DNA of 64,000 nt from Cryptomeria japonica. Taxonomy: Eukaryota > Streptophyta > Pinopsida > Cupressales > Cupressaceae. Both the position numbers and the translations under genes were made by a program. The stretch spans positions 1 through 64,000 of the forward strand of contig NW_026729285.1 of assembly GCF_030272615.1 (NCBI RefSeq). Reading direction: 5' to 3'. The notes below the pieces were generated by a model that saw only the letters and a program-made list of their open reading frames with translations, searched no databases and was not told where the DNA came from. Below are positions 12,172 to 24,511 of the stretch, one piece after another (position 1 is the first letter of the stretch; each line of letters begins with the position of its first letter).

Positions 12172-12774
12172 GCCAGATGGAGACATCAATGGATTTTGAC
12201 CATGTATCCAACCTAGTGGATTCAGGTGATTTTTTGAGTTAATTTTTTTTGCAAGTATTCTTTTTGGTTCATTTTGTTGTACATCACACTTTATTTTGGG
12301 TATTAATTATCACTTTATAAAATGCAGGTCATTTGTATTTAGTTGTTGTAGAAGAGAACAATGAAGAAGGAACAGATTAATTTGTGTGTTGCTGTGTTGA
12401 GCCTAAAAGAAAATTGACAATCACAATCATTGATGGAGAGGGTATTGAGTACCCAATAGGGTTTGTTGTTGTGACATGAACATGGCTTAGGAGATACCCT
12501 ATCAATAATTTTGATGTTTGGTTGTTCGAGGACTTTGAAATACATAGACATATTCTTCATTTCTCTAACCTTGTTGTTGCATCAAATATTCATTTGATGA
12601 AGTATCATGGAAGACCTCATAACAAGATTTTATGGAAAGTTCATGAATTTGACCATGAAGCAATACTTGACACAATACGGGTTAGAGCCGATCATGAAGG
12701 GTCACTTGATTGATTCTACGGTTCATAGTAGAATGATTTTGAGAATTTTGTATATATCATTGACAAAGTGTTCT

Positions 12775-13035
12775 ATATTCATTTTTTGTATATATAATTG
12801 CCCATGAGCTGATTTGTACATGTTTAGGGGCATAATTTTGTATATTTAAATGGACATGAGCTGATTTGTACATATTTAGATGCCAAATTTTGTATATTAA
12901 AATGGCGATGAACTGAATCACACATATTTAAATACCAAATTTTATATAAAATCCCATGAGATGATTTGTAACACCTTTTTTGTATATTTAAATAGCCAAG
13001 AGTTTATTTGTCCATATTTAGAGGCAAATTTTTGA
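12775..13035. repeat. AT-rich minisatellite, about five 52-bp units
   Basis: Diverged units share CATGAGCTGATTTGTACAT, TTTAGRNGC and TTTTGTATATTTAAAT blocks, spaced about 42-52 bp apart. They end just before the first GA array. Confidence 0.7.
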
Positions 13036-13065
13036 ATAATATGTGACACAGTTTTGTGACATATT

Positions 13066-13105
13066 TAGAGAGAGAGAGAGAAGGAGGGAAGGGGGGAGAG
13101 GGAGA

Positions 13106-13167
<62 letters not shown>

Positions 13168-13617
13168 AAAGGAGGGAGAGTAAGAGAGAAGGAGGGAAGG
13201 AGGGAAAGGGAGAGAGAGAGAGAGGGGGGAAGGGAGGGAGAGGTAGAGGGAGGGAGGGAGAGTGGGGAAGGAGGGAGAGGAAGAGATAAAGGAGGGGAGG
13301 AGGGAGAGAAAGAGACAGAGAGAGTGAGGGAAGGAGGGATAGGGAGAGAGAAGGAGAGAGAGAGGGGGGAGGGAAGGTAGAGAGAGGGAGAGAGGTAGAG
13401 GGAGGGAGAGAGGGAGAGAAGAGGGGGGAGGGAGGGAGAGAAGAAGGGGTATGGAGGAAGGGAGAGGGAGAGTAGAGAGAGAGAGAGAGAGAGAGAGAGT
13501 GAGTGAGAGAGAGAGAAGAAGGGCTATGGAGGAAGGGAGAGGGAGAAAGAGAGAGGGGAGAGAGATGGAGAGGGAGAGAGAGAGGGGGAGAGTAGGGGGA
13601 GTGAGAGAGGAGGGAAG

Positions 13618-13687
<70 letters not shown>

Positions 13688-13760
13688 AGGGAGGGAGAGA
13701 TAGAGGGAGAGGGAGAGGGAGAGAGGGAGAGAAGAAGAAGGGGGGAGGGAGAGGAAGAGA
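13066..13760 (+). repeat. GA-rich microsatellite block 1
   Basis: About 700 bp of GAGAGA, GGGAGG and GAAGGAGG on the plus strand, with pure GA cores near 13110-13163 and 13620-13681. The purine strand is opposite to the CT blocks at 8.8-11.5 kb. Confidence 0.97.
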
Positions 13761-13764
13761 GATC

Positions 13765-14386
13765 GAATCTAGGGCACAATATGACCCCTAACAACATCTA
13801 AGGGATCATAGAGTGTCCTAAGTGGTCATATGACACTATATTATCCCTAAGCACACTATAGAACCTATAATAACACTAAATAGTGTCCTAAGGGGTCATA
13901 GAACACCATATGACCTTTTAGAACACCATATGGTGTTGTTATGGGTCATTGGTGTTCTAAGGGCTCATATGGCATCCTATGACCCCTTAGGACACCATAT
14001 GGTGTTGTTATGGGTCGTATGGTATCTTAAGGGGTCATATGGTGTCCTAAGGGGTCACAAGACACCATATGACCTCTTAGGAAACAATATGTCCTCTAAT
14101 GACACCTAAGGGGTGATATGGTGGGCTAAAAAAATGATATATTAAATTTAAAGTTATGAATAAAACATCATATAATAGAACAATAGTAGTTTAGTTTTGA
14201 TATAGCTAAGTTAGACCATTGTCAGCATAAGAGAGACTCCAAGTGAACAAAAAATGAGGCTTTGCTAAAAAGCAAGTGTAAGAGCTTGACCTAACCCTAA
14301 GAGTACTGCCTAAGTTCTAAAACATATGATGCTATTAAATTTGCAAGGTTATAGGAATGATCTCGATTGTGACTATAGGAATTACA
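13765..14386. repeat. Long direct repeat, copy 1, with two-way GTGTCCTAAGGGGTCATA units
   Basis: This matches 14582-15222 at an offset of about 836 bp and includes the end of the preceding GA block. The first half is built of diverged units around GTGTCCTAAGGGGTCATA and its reverse complement (TATGACCCCTTAGGACAC), so it can fold back on itself many times. The second half, about 14120-14385, is ordinary low-copy sequence. Confidence 0.8.
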
Positions 14387-14397
14387 AAAGAAGAGAA

Positions 14398-14450
14398 TGA
14401 GGGAGGGAGAGAAGAAGAGAAAGAGGGATGGGGTATGCAGGAAGCAATAA

Positions 14451-14486
<36 letters not shown>

Positions 14487-14580
14487 GTATGGAGGAAGGG
14501 AGAAGGGGAGAGAAAGAGAGAGAGAGAGAGAGGGAGAGGGAGAGAGGGAGAGAAGGAGTAGGAAGGGAGAGGAAGAGAGA
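14398..14580 (+). repeat. GA-rich microsatellite block 2
   Basis: GAGAGA and GGGAGA units with the recurring phrase GATGGGTATGGAGGAAGG, shared with blocks 1 and 3. Confidence 0.95.
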
Positions 14581-14581
14581 T

Positions 14582-15222
14582 CGAATCCAAGACATAATAT
14601 GACCCTTAGAACACAATATGACACCTAACAATATCTAAGGTGTCATAGGGTGTCCTAAGGGGTCATATGACACTATATTATTCCTTAGCACACCATAGGA
14701 CCTATAACAACACCAAATAGTGTCCTAAGGAGTCATAGAACACCATATGACCATTTAGAACACCATATGGTGTTGTTATGGGTCATTGGTGTCCTGAGGT
14801 GTCATATGGCATCCTATGACCCCTTAGGATAACATATGGTGTTGTTATGGGTCGTATGGTGTCTTAAGTGGTCATATGGTGTCCTAAGGGGTCACAGGAC
14901 ACCATATACCCTCTTAGGAAACAATATGACCTCTAATGACACCTAAGGGGTCATATGGTGGGCTAATAAAATGATATATTAAATTTAAAGTTATGAATAG
15001 AACATCATACAATAGAACATCAGTAGTTTAGTTTTGATATAGCTAAGTTAGACCATTGTCAGCATAAGAGAGACTCCAAGCGAACAAACAATGAGGCTTC
15101 GCTAAAAAGCAAGTGTAAGAGCTTGACCTAACCCTAATACTACTACCTAAGTTCTAAAACATATGATGCTATTAAATTTGTAAGGTTATAGGATTGATCT
15201 TGATTATGACTATAGGAATTAC
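14582..15222. repeat. Long direct repeat, copy 2
   Basis: Second copy of the 13765-14386 unit, with the same internal GTGTCCTAAGGGGTCATA array in both orientations. The match ends at GACTATAGGAATTAC. After that copy 1 runs into GA block 2, while this copy runs into different sequence, so the GA tract sits exactly at the repeat junction. Confidence 0.8.
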
Positions 15223-15737
15223 ACACTTGATTTCTTTCATGGGTATGTACCGTTCCAAGTTGTTTGATAAGTGATGATCATCATATACTACCACTGCCAT
15301 GCATACAACAAACTTTAATTTCTTTAGGTGACAGGCATTGTGTAACAACATGGGAACTCTCGCATACCCACCACTATCATTCTCCAGGACATCATCTATG
15401 CTACTCTCCCTCTTTCTCTTCCTATCGGTTGTTTCCTTATGAAAAACATATTGCAGGTACTCTAACTCATCATGTTGCTTTGTTGACACTATTTTCCACA
15501 TCTGCTCAGCTCATTAAAAACACATTTGAGAAGAATATTGCTACAGGTTTCCTTGTTTGTCACGGTAATGCACCTGTGGTTCAATTTCAAACCCTATTCC
15601 TCCTATTCAATATACACACACAAATCCATCAGTCAATTTTCTTAGGAGAGCATACATGATAATAATCAAAGAGGAAAGTTGCTGACAAGAAATAAATTCA
15701 CTTACTTCTATAGAAGTGCAAACACAGTTGCATTGGG
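15223..15737. other. Unassigned sequence between direct repeat and GA block 3
   Basis: Overlapping frames on both strands (plus 15264-15659, minus 15501-15172) have no recognisable motif. No feature can be supported. Confidence 0.25.
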
Positions 15738-15794
15738 TATGGAGGGAGGGAGAGAAAAAGAGAAAGAGGGATGGGTTATGGAGTTATGGAGAAG

Positions 15795-15868
<74 letters not shown>

Positions 15869-15976
15869 TGGGGTATGGAGGAAGGGAGAAGGGGAGAGAG
15901 GGAGGGATGGGGTATGGAGGAAGAGAGAAGGGGAGGGAGGAAGGGAGAGAGAGAGGGATGGGGTATGGAGGAAGGG

Positions 15977-16003
<27 letters not shown>
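15738..16003 (+). repeat. GA-rich microsatellite block 3
   Basis: Pure (GA)n at about 15797-15864, followed by three repeats of a GGATGGGGTATGGAGGAAGG phrase and a second GA run. Confidence 0.97.
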
Positions 16004-16009
<6 letters not shown>

Positions 16010-16039
16010 ACCTTATATGCATTTGAGAGGGGGAGACAA

Positions 16040-16290
16040 TACATTTATGTGTATATATATAGTTAATATATTATATATTATTATATACATATATATTATA
16101 TATTATTATGTACATATATATATTATATATTATTATATACATATATATATTATATATTATTATGTACATATATATATTATATATTATATGTATATACACA
16201 TATTTTATATACAATATCATATTATACACATACTATATATTACATATATTATATGTATATACACACATTATATATACAATATCATATCAT
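16040..16290. repeat. TA-rich tandem repeat
   Basis: Tandem units of about 34 bp built from TATATATTATATATTATTA and TGTACATA, then a longer duplicated segment with TATGTATATACACA. Frames rich in Tyr and Ile are artefacts. Confidence 0.9.
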
Positions 16291-16560
16291 ACAATAGTCC
16301 GCGTACGTGTTGTTTATAGTAAAAAGAGCATGTACACGCTGTTTATAGTAAAACGACCGCATATGCACTTCTTACACCATAAGTACCCTATACACGCTTT
16401 TGACTTTTTAGGCTTGGAAATAGGCCTGGATGACAAAATTGCAGTTTGGAAGTTTGATTTCCCTCTATTTCTCTCATTTTTGACGTGTTTTATTTTATCA
16501 ACTTGGTTTATCGACTTTGTCATCATCAAGTTTACACTTCATCAAGTGGGTATTTCTAAA
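16291..16560. repeat. Subterminal-like motif cluster, left
   Basis: Contains GTCCGCGTACG, two GTTTATAGTAAAA repeats, CGCATATGCAC and CTATACACGCTTTTG followed by TTTTTAGGCTTG. The last resembles CATACATGCTTTTGTCCCTTTAGGCTC at 20465-20493. It may be one end of the element that carries the gene at 17.6-20.3 kb. The stretch from 16561 to 17189 shows nothing I recognise. Confidence 0.35.
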
Positions 16561-17189
16561 ATTGCCACCATATTTTCACCCATCTTCTGAGTTTTCTAAC
16601 CATATAATTTTTTTAAAATTTGAACAACAATAACATATTGTTATTGAATTTCTTTTACCAATGTCTCCATAGTTCTCATAGACATAGGTGCACCATTTTT
16701 TTAATAACTTTTCATATACTTATCCAAATTTTAAAAACTTTATATATTATTGTAGTCCACTTGATTCTTTACAATTTAAAAAAAAATTGTATTTTCAATT
16801 TGTTTAGTGCAACTTATGCTTTGTGCATGAACAGGTACCTAATTTTCAGGATGTGCTCAATTGGAAAAATCATTAAAAAAAATACTCAACAAAAAATTAC
16901 AAAAAAGTACACATCTTCTAGTGATCACTCTTAACTATCTTTTTGCCAAAGGATTTGTCAAAATACTAAATCTAACTATGACTTTTTTGATGCGTACGTC
17001 AGACATTGTGTTATGTTTTTCAGAAAAAATCCGAGTCTTTTTTTCGTGCGCGAAGGATTTGACCCCCTTAATCTTATCCAATTTTGAAAATTTTTAGTAG
17101 TTTGGAAACTAGATTCAGAGTACTACAATATTTGTTCTTTGATTATCTTCATATCTTAAGTGGATGACTTTCAAATTTTGCCTCCAAGT

Positions 17190-17560
17190 TTAGGTTCACC
17201 TGATTTCAGAAAAAAAGTGTCCACTTATACCCCTTTTTTACCACCATCTTTGTGCACTTACCCTTATATTCATATTGTTGATTACAAAGGAAAATATTCA
17301 TTTAACTTTATAAAAGGGCAGCCACCAAATACAACGAATACACAATACTGAACTCAATACAAGGGGTTTTGTAGTGTTAATTCAACATTTTATAAAGTTT
17401 ATCAAATCATATTCCACAATTGCAATGTTTAATATTATAGATTTTCGTTGTTTATATTCATATTTTTTATTACATAGGCAAATAATCATTTAACTTTATT
17501 AAAGGCTAGTCACCAAATACAACGAATACACAATAATGAACTCAATACACATTTATTGGA
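17190..17560. repeat. Short direct repeats flanking the decayed gene, left side
   Basis: At 17217-17267, GTGTCCACTT and CCATCTTTGTGCACTTACCC recur at 20579-20621 in the same orientation. Next comes a tandem duplication: 17278-17365 and 17455-17550 share CATTTAACTTTAT and CACCAAATACAACGAATAC. Confidence 0.6.
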
Positions 17561-17639
17561 TCAAATATCAACATTAATATATATCAAAAAGGGCATGTCC
17601 AAATCAATATACAATAAAAACATAGAATATATCTACATG

Positions 17640-20283
17640 CATTGGTCATTCAATGACCACAACTAACACTATATGATCCTATACTTGTGGTGGATCATCA
17701 AAATCAAGCCTCTTCGATGCAGTACATGGCTCTGTAGATGGCTGTAAAAACACAATTCAAAAGCCAAGTTAAAATGATTTTGTAGAAATAAGTTCACAAT
17801 TATCAACATAACAATGCATTTAACTATAATTTCTTTGCAATTGAAATGTAGATTACCTCATCGACTGATCTCAGATCTAATGTCTTCGCTCTCTTCTCCT
17901 TGTCAGTCTTAGGAGTTTTCTTGAACACAAACTTCAAAGGCTCCAAGTTATGGCCAAACCAGAAAGGGGGTTATTGTAGATTAAATGTACAATTAATACA
18001 ATGCACTAACATATATACATCAAAAACACTAAAAATCTATAATATGATAACAAAAGTGTACCAGAGCTTGAGATGCTTCTCCAATAGACCAAGGAGGGCT
18101 CATCATTGATGGAGTAGTTGTTGCTATTACCTATATGAAAAATGATGAAAGATTGAATACAATTAATATAATGACAAGTATTGTAGGTTAAAAACAATTA
18201 ATGTAATATGTCAAACAAAATTGTACCGGAGCCTAAGATGCTTCTCTAGTACATGGAGGAGGGTTCACCATTGATGAAGCAACGATGGATATTTCCTGTA
18301 TGAAAAAATGATAAGATTATAATTTATCACATGTTCACATGTACATGTGCATATAATCATCAAATCAAGAAAATAAAGTAGAAATACATACCTTCACCCT
18401 CTCTTGATCCTTGGGCGTATCAAGTGCATTCAACATATCTGCATAGCTCAATGACCGCTATACATATAAAACATACAAAAAACACTAATCAATCTACAAA
18501 TCCCAACTAAGATAATTTCAACCTTTTCAAACAATTATACAGCTAAAAATGTGTTCAATTACTTTCTTCCCACGTTTTAGCATCCTCAAGGATTTCTTTT
18601 GTTGAGGATGAGGCCTAGACATGGAGGGGGCACCCTTCAAAAAAAAATTAACATGAGATATTAGTACAGGTAATATTAAACATAATTTAATAAATATAAA
18701 ATGAAATGACTTGCATATTCCATCAAAAGAATACATAAAATACGGTGTACAAAATATGATACCGTATAGCCTTGTAGGCCAAAATCAATCGCTGAGAGTG
18801 TGACATCATCAATCTGGGACATTTGATACCTTGACAATGGCTACAAACAAAAAATTGTTAAGGATTAAAGAGACTTAGTATATCTTGTAATTTTTTTGAA
18901 TTCAAGGTGTACTATTCTATTTTAACATGTTACAAAATTTATACATCAGACATCGAAGTTGTCGGTGCAGTAATTGCAAGAGGAATATTAGATACCACTG
19001 CTGCATCCTGAAATGCATATTATTTGTATCAATTTAAATTGATCTATAAATGAAAATTAATTTACAATTACAAATTTTAAGTGACCGATAAATAAAATTC
19101 TATAAATTCAAATCAACACACCTATGTCTGTGGCTGACTGCTAAACAACATGTCCATCAACTCATCCATTAGTGCCACATCCTCAGTCGTGCGAGTCTGA
19201 CATCTACTCCCGCAAATCATGCACAAATGGGATGTGGATCCATCTGCAGTGGCCTTGTCATCCGTACCTATGCATATCTCTGAGCAAGTGGCACACACAT
19301 GTTGAATGGGCTCACTAGCACCACCTTCAACAACTAATGGCTCATCAATCAGTACAAGAGGGTGTGCTAACTATGTCGCATATTGGATGATCACATCAAT
19401 CAATGTTGCGGCTTCTTGAAGAGTGTGTAGCTCCATCGACTATTTCAGGTCTATTGGGACAATCAAATACACCTTGGGTTTGGGTGTTAAGGGGCGATGA
19501 ATCTCCTAGGCTACTCGCCTATGGGCTCCAGGTCTATATTGGTAGATCTGCCATCTCTACCATGGAATTCTCTCATGTGAAAATAATTAGGTAGCGCATT
19601 GAGGATAAACTCACAGTATACTTTCCTCAAAAAATACAATGGCACCTCAAAATTATTACAAGGTGGTTCATTAAAGACCATCCACCACTTCTACGAAAAA
19701 AGATTCTTCATCTGCATATTGGTACACCAATGTATGGGAAACCTCTTTGCATTAAGAGGTAACGACTCACCAGCTTTAGGATCAACAAAAAGCGCACATA
19801 TGTGTTTTTAGTAATGTTTTTGTTTTTCCCTTCGTCATAAGATAACTCACTAGCATAATATTGACAACAACTATCCCTATAGTTTCCCCATTTTGTAATT
19901 TGAGTGGAAACTGCAATGGCACCACTAGCTAATGTTTCTAGGCTAGTGGTGAGGGCTTTATGATGCTCAAGCTCAGATGTTTTCAATTTATTAATCAGTC
20001 TATTTATTTTAGTTGTGTTTTTCTCTAACTGATTAAGCAATTGCTCCTGTGTATTAGGTGTACAATCAAAAGGAGGAGTTGGATGTGTATTCTATGGGTT
20101 TTATTTGAGGTTTTGAGGAGGTGCATCTTGTTGTTGTTGTTGTGGATTTTCAGAATTTGGTTTGTGTAGCAAAAAAATAAGAAATAACTAATCAAAATAA
20201 ACGAATTTAAATTTAAAATATAAAAAAAATTGATCAAGTGCGAAAGGAAAATAAAAATCAAGCAAAACCAACCTTGATCCATG
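17640..20283 (-). pseudogene. Decayed multi-exon gene, probably transposon-borne
   Basis: Several short minus-strand coding blocks are separated by AT-rich introns. A possible first exon is ATGGATCAAG followed by GTTGG at 20282-20273. Next is a glutamine-rich block with in-frame stops (about 20040-20160). A coiled-coil-like block follows at about 20040-19800 (LLNQLEKNTTKINRLINKL), then a block with WCTNMQMKNLFS and a stop (about 19450-19740). A cysteine-rich block at about 19140-19305 has CATC, CMIC and C residues spaced like a zinc-binding site. Downstream, two similar short exons near 18230-18295 and 18060-18130 look duplicated. Stops interrupt it, so it is not functional. The many small exons and flanking motif clusters resemble genes carried by CACTA-type transposons, but I recognise no specific domain. 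Confidence 0.4.
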
Positions 20284-20389
20284 GTGTTTGGGTGAGAAAA
20301 AGGGGAGCCCGTGTGTGGTTTAGTGAGAAAAATTTCAAATTCTCAATTTGCGGCTGCATGAAAAATAAGACATAGTTGGTCGAAAAAAA

Positions 20390-20630
20390 TATATTGACAG
20401 GTACCGCGTACGACATTCTAAGTCCTAAAGAACTGTGTGTGTGGTCATTTTTATAAAAGAACCTCATACATGCTTTTGTCCCTTTAGGCTCAAGGACAAC
20501 AAACCTTAGTGCATACGGGGTGATTTGAATTTTAAGTATCATGAACACGGAGCCTGTTTTTTCAAGTTTTTTTAGGTGTGTGTCCACTTTTCTACACACC
20601 ATCTTTGTGCACTTACCCCACTATTTAAAT
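20390..20630. repeat. Subterminal-like motif cluster, right, and direct repeat
   Basis: Contains GGTACCGCGTACG, CATACATGC and CATACGGGG motifs related to those at 11540-11740 and 16291-16400. It ends in GTGTCCACTTTTC and CCATCTTTGTGCACTTACCC, the partner of 17217-17267. Confidence 0.4.
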
Positions 20631-21535
20631 TTAATAAGGACAAGGAAGTTAGACAAATTCTCTATTGGTTCTGGCACTTCAGGACTTTGAATAAGTTTCA
20701 TCCTCTGTTCAAGATAGAATCAAATAAAGAAAGTTATAAGGATCTTATAACCTCCCCCTTAATCTCTCATGAATCAGAGATAAATATTTATTAGGGAGAC
20801 CTAGAAATCTTTACTCCTCTCAAACCAAAAAGAGGAAAACCTTTCCAGGAAGCTCTAAGATACTAAGAGATATATTAAAAAAAGCAGCTTAAGCAATCTC
20901 AAATGGAGGTCTCAAGTTTAAATATGGTAAAAAGAAGAGCTTAGAGAATCTCAGGAAAAAGGAACTTGAAAGGCTCCCATTATTTGCCTTCAAAAATTTT
21001 TTCTTCCAAGCACCCAATTCCTTTCAAGGTCATAGAAAGTCAATCTACCTCCTCCCTAGTTTTTTGAGGTTCTCGAGCAAATCTATCCCACGTGTTGGGC
21101 TTCCTTCCTATCCTTAATTCTAAAGAGGAGGATCATGCTCCATATTCTCCTCTAACAAGAGAATTGGCAGTAGTCTATGGTTTCCTAGGTATCTCTTCGC
21201 ATCAGTTTGGGGAATCAAATGATTCTTGGTCACACAAATAAGATTTAATCAAGAAATTACAAAATATGGATGATTTAGAAGAGTCAAAGAATTATTCAAA
21301 GGTATTTAATTATGAAATGAAGGAGGATAAGTTAGGTCTAAGGGATAAGGAATCTTTTGGAATCTTAGAGCAATAATCCATAAAACAAAAACCAACGTGG
21401 CCAATCCCTAGAGGGTAGAAGAGGTAGGAAGTCTTTGGGAGCCTTAAGATCTTTGGACCTTGGGTAAGACTGGAAATGGCTAAAAATAATAGATCTTTGG
21501 AGCAAAGATAAAGGGAACCCCATTTCCTAGTAGTC
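20631..21535 (+). mobile_element. Probable LINE 5' region and ORF1 remnant
   Basis: This precedes the ORF2 start of the LINE and is where its 5' UTR and gag-like ORF1 should lie. Reading frames are broken and no nucleocapsid zinc knuckle was seen. The left border of the element was not found. Confidence 0.35.
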
Positions 21536-22230
21536 ATGAAAATAATATCATGGAATGTGAGGGGAATGAATGCCCCTACAAAGCAATGTCTAGTTAGGCG
21601 ATGCATAAAAACTTCTAAGCCTTAATTGGATAAGGAACGAATTTCCTCTTTCACAAAAAAAATTGGATACTACCAGTAAGTGGTATCAGTAGATGCAATA
21701 GGAGCAGTAGGGGGGTTGGCTCTTTCATGGAATCCGAGGAAAATATTTAACCTACATCTTTTTTCATATAAAAATTGGATTACTAGAATACTCACAAACT
21801 TCCAGGAAGATATTAAAATTAATATCTTCAATATTTATAGTCCAATTCAAAATAATTTTAAATTGGCTTATGGAAAGATATAGAAAGGTTAATGCAAAAT
21901 ATTCCTCAGCAAAATGCGGTGTTAGTAGGGGATTTTAATGCAGTCTTCACCTTTTAGAGAAGTTTGGAGGCATCCTGAAAGAGTCTCAGTCTAGAATTGA
22001 CTTTAGAGAATGGGAAGTCAGGAAAAACCTATTGGATATAGTAACTAAAAAATGGGGTTTATACTTGGAATAACAAAAGATTGGACTTTAGCTATATAGA
22101 GGAGAAGCTAGACAAGTTCTTCTTTAAAGGGGATCTTTCCAACGCATCTTTTACATTGATACCAATTATAATGCTTGTTTCCAGTTCAAATCACTATCTA
22201 ATTTAGTTATTTATTTCAGGAGATAAGAAA
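21536..22230 (+). pseudogene. LINE ORF2 endonuclease part (APE-type), decayed
   Basis: Starts MKIISWNVRGMN at 21536, the usual beginning of plant L1 ORF2. An in-frame TAA follows after 29 codons. Further endonuclease blocks are recognisable in other frames: GGLALSWNP near 21710, INIFNIYSP near 21820, VLVGDFNAVF near 21920 and YTWNNKRLDF near 22060. In intact elements this domain nicks target DNA for target-primed reverse transcription. Many stops and frameshifts make it inactive. Confidence 0.75.
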
Positions 22231-22839
22231 CCCATCAATTGTCCCTTTAAATTTGAAAAATGTAGATGTGGAATCAGGCCTTTGATTCAGTGATGGAAAA
22301 ATGGTAGAATGAAGTGAGATTTAAAGGTTCTAAGCTTGTTTGCTTTGTTTCAAAATTGAAGAAGATAAAAAAAAAATTTCTTACCTGGAACAAGGAAAAA
22401 TTACTAAATATCTTTCAAGAAAAACTTAGAGTTAAAAAAGAAATAGGGTAACTGAATTCAGACACGTTCTAGATTTTGGTATGGACCAAAATAGGTTTCA
22501 AAAGGCGAAGGAATTGTTATAGTTACACAAAGAGAACTTAGAAAAAGAAGAAATTTTTTGGAGCTAAAAATCAAGATATGTTTGGCTTTTAGAAGGCAAT
22601 AGAAATTCCAAATTCTTTCATAACAACTCTAAAAAAAGAAGAGCATTTAATAAAATTTTGAGAATTAACGATGATCAAAATATTATGATTGAGGAATTGG
22701 ATGAGATTTCAAAAATTAGTATCTCAAAAGGAGCTTTTGAAAAACATTCCAAAAATCTTAATAAAAGACAACTCAAGGTTAAACCAAAAAAATTCCTCTC
22801 AGGAAGTAGAAAAATCCCTCAAATAGCTTCACCTAGACA

Positions 22840-23691
22840 AATCTCCTAGGCCAGATGGATTTTCAGCTTGTTTTTCCAAAAATGTTGGTCAATTCTAGGC
22901 AATGAGCTAATAGATGCATCAAAGGCTAAAAGAAATTCAAGCAGATTTTTTAAGGACTTCAATAACACTTTCATCATGTTGATTCCTAAAAAGGATAAGG
23001 CCTTAAAATTTAAGGATTTTGGACTCATCTCCCTATGCAATTATTTATATAAGATATTTTCAAAAATTCTAGCAAATAGATTGAAGCTTGTCCTACCAAA
23101 TATAATCTCAGAAGAACAAAGTGGTTTTGTTCCAGGGAGATCCATCTTGGATGGTGTCATCATTGCCCAAGAAGCAATCCACTCCTTACAAATTAACAAG
23201 CATCCAAGCATGTTGATCAAATTGAACATTAGTAAGGCATATGACAAAGTAGATTGGAGATTCTCATGCAATTGCCTGGAGGCCATTGGTTTCTCAAAAA
23301 ATTGGATCAATTTAATCTTTTATTATATTTCAACTCCTCAGTTTTCAATCTTAGTTAATGGATCTTCACATGGTTTCTTTGAATCATCTAAAGGGCTTAG
23401 GCAAGGAAACCCGATTTCCCCTTTCCTTTTCATTATTCTTGTTGAATCATTGGGTAGAGCCTTTCATAGATACCAACAAGATGGAAGAATTAAATGTATA
23501 AGGATTACAATTGCAATAAGGAAATCACTCACCAACAATTTGCAGATGATATAATGTTATTTGGTAGAGCTGAAAAAAGAGAAGCCATCAATTTTAAGAA
23601 AATTTTGAGGATGTATGCTTTAGCATTAGGTCAGTTGGTTCACAAAGAGAAATCCGAGATCTTCTTCTTTACTTTTAAAAAGAATATTTAA
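22840..23691 (+). pseudogene. LINE reverse transcriptase, decayed
   Basis: The longest surviving block, about 22868-23554, contains IPKKDKALKFKDF, NRLKLVLPNIISEEQSGF, GRSILDGVIIAQEAIH, KLNISKAYDKVDW, GLRQGNPISPFLF and, after a frame change, FADDIMLFGRAEKRE at about 23540-23585. These are RT motifs in the order seen in plant L1 elements. In motif A the usual Asp (KLD) is Asn (KLN), which would itself remove catalysis. The stretch 22231-22839 before it is the eroded endonuclease-RT linker. Confidence 0.85.
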
Positions 23692-24511
23692 TCCTAGATT
23701 CTTTCTCATCACAATATTAAAGAAGGAAAACTTCCTTGCATTTAATAGGGCTTGCCCATAGACAAAGGTATTAGATCCTCAAAAGTGTGGAATTCAATGG
23801 GAGTTGCGATGGATAAGAAATTGGAATCCTGTAAATCTAAATGAATCTCTTGGGTAGGAAGAACCATCATGTTGAAGACTATCCTTTCAGCTATTCTCAT
23901 TAATCTCATGTCTTGTTTATCCCTTTCAATTGGGGCAAATGACAAACTAGTTAAGAAAATGAGATCCTTCTTTTGGCAAGGAATGGCTAAAGAAAGGAAA
24001 ATGACCTTGATAGCATGGGGAAAAGTCTATAGGCCCAAATTCTCTAGAGGAGTTTGATTAAGAAATCAATTGTGGAATAATAAAGCTCTAGGAGCAAGGC
24101 TAATGTGGAAAATTTATAATGATCCAAATTGGAAATGGGTAAGAATTCTCAAAAGAAAACACTTGGATGACATGAGTTTGGAAGAAATTTTTCGAATTTT
24201 CAACCTTCCAAAAGGCACGAGAGTATGGAATTTCATTTTGACTTACAAAAAATTAATCTCAGAGAATATTTCATGGAATGTTAAAGATGTGAGCAAAGCA
24301 ATGTTTTGGTCAGATTCACGGGGTGGATATCTGGCTCTAGCTTCAAAACTGGGTCCAATCAACCTAAAGGTTAATACTGAAAAATAGATGGGGTTTTTTT
24401 CTAAAAGATTGCATTGTAAAAGATGAGGAGAATCAATCATTAGGCTGGAAATGGAAATATTTTAAAGGATTACAAGCAGATAGGCAAGAAATAACAGCTA
24501 TCAAAGAAATT
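23692..24511 (+). pseudogene. LINE ORF2 region between RT and zinc-binding domain, decayed
   Basis: Fragments in several frames resemble the connection region of plant L1 ORF2: FSRGV and WNNKALGARLMWKIYNDPNWKW near 24040-24140, and NLPKGTRVWNF near 24200. Stops at 24057 and 24387 break it. Confidence 0.6.

Noticed and set aside
16040-16290. TA-rich tract as a centromeric or replication-origin signal
   Set aside because: It is a simple tandem repeat of TATATTA units with nothing to link it to origin or centromere function.
21660-21710. GTGGTATCAG near 21680 as a second primer-binding site
   Set aside because: Only a partial match (GTGGTATCAGTAG), with no LTR upstream, and located within the LINE endonuclease region.
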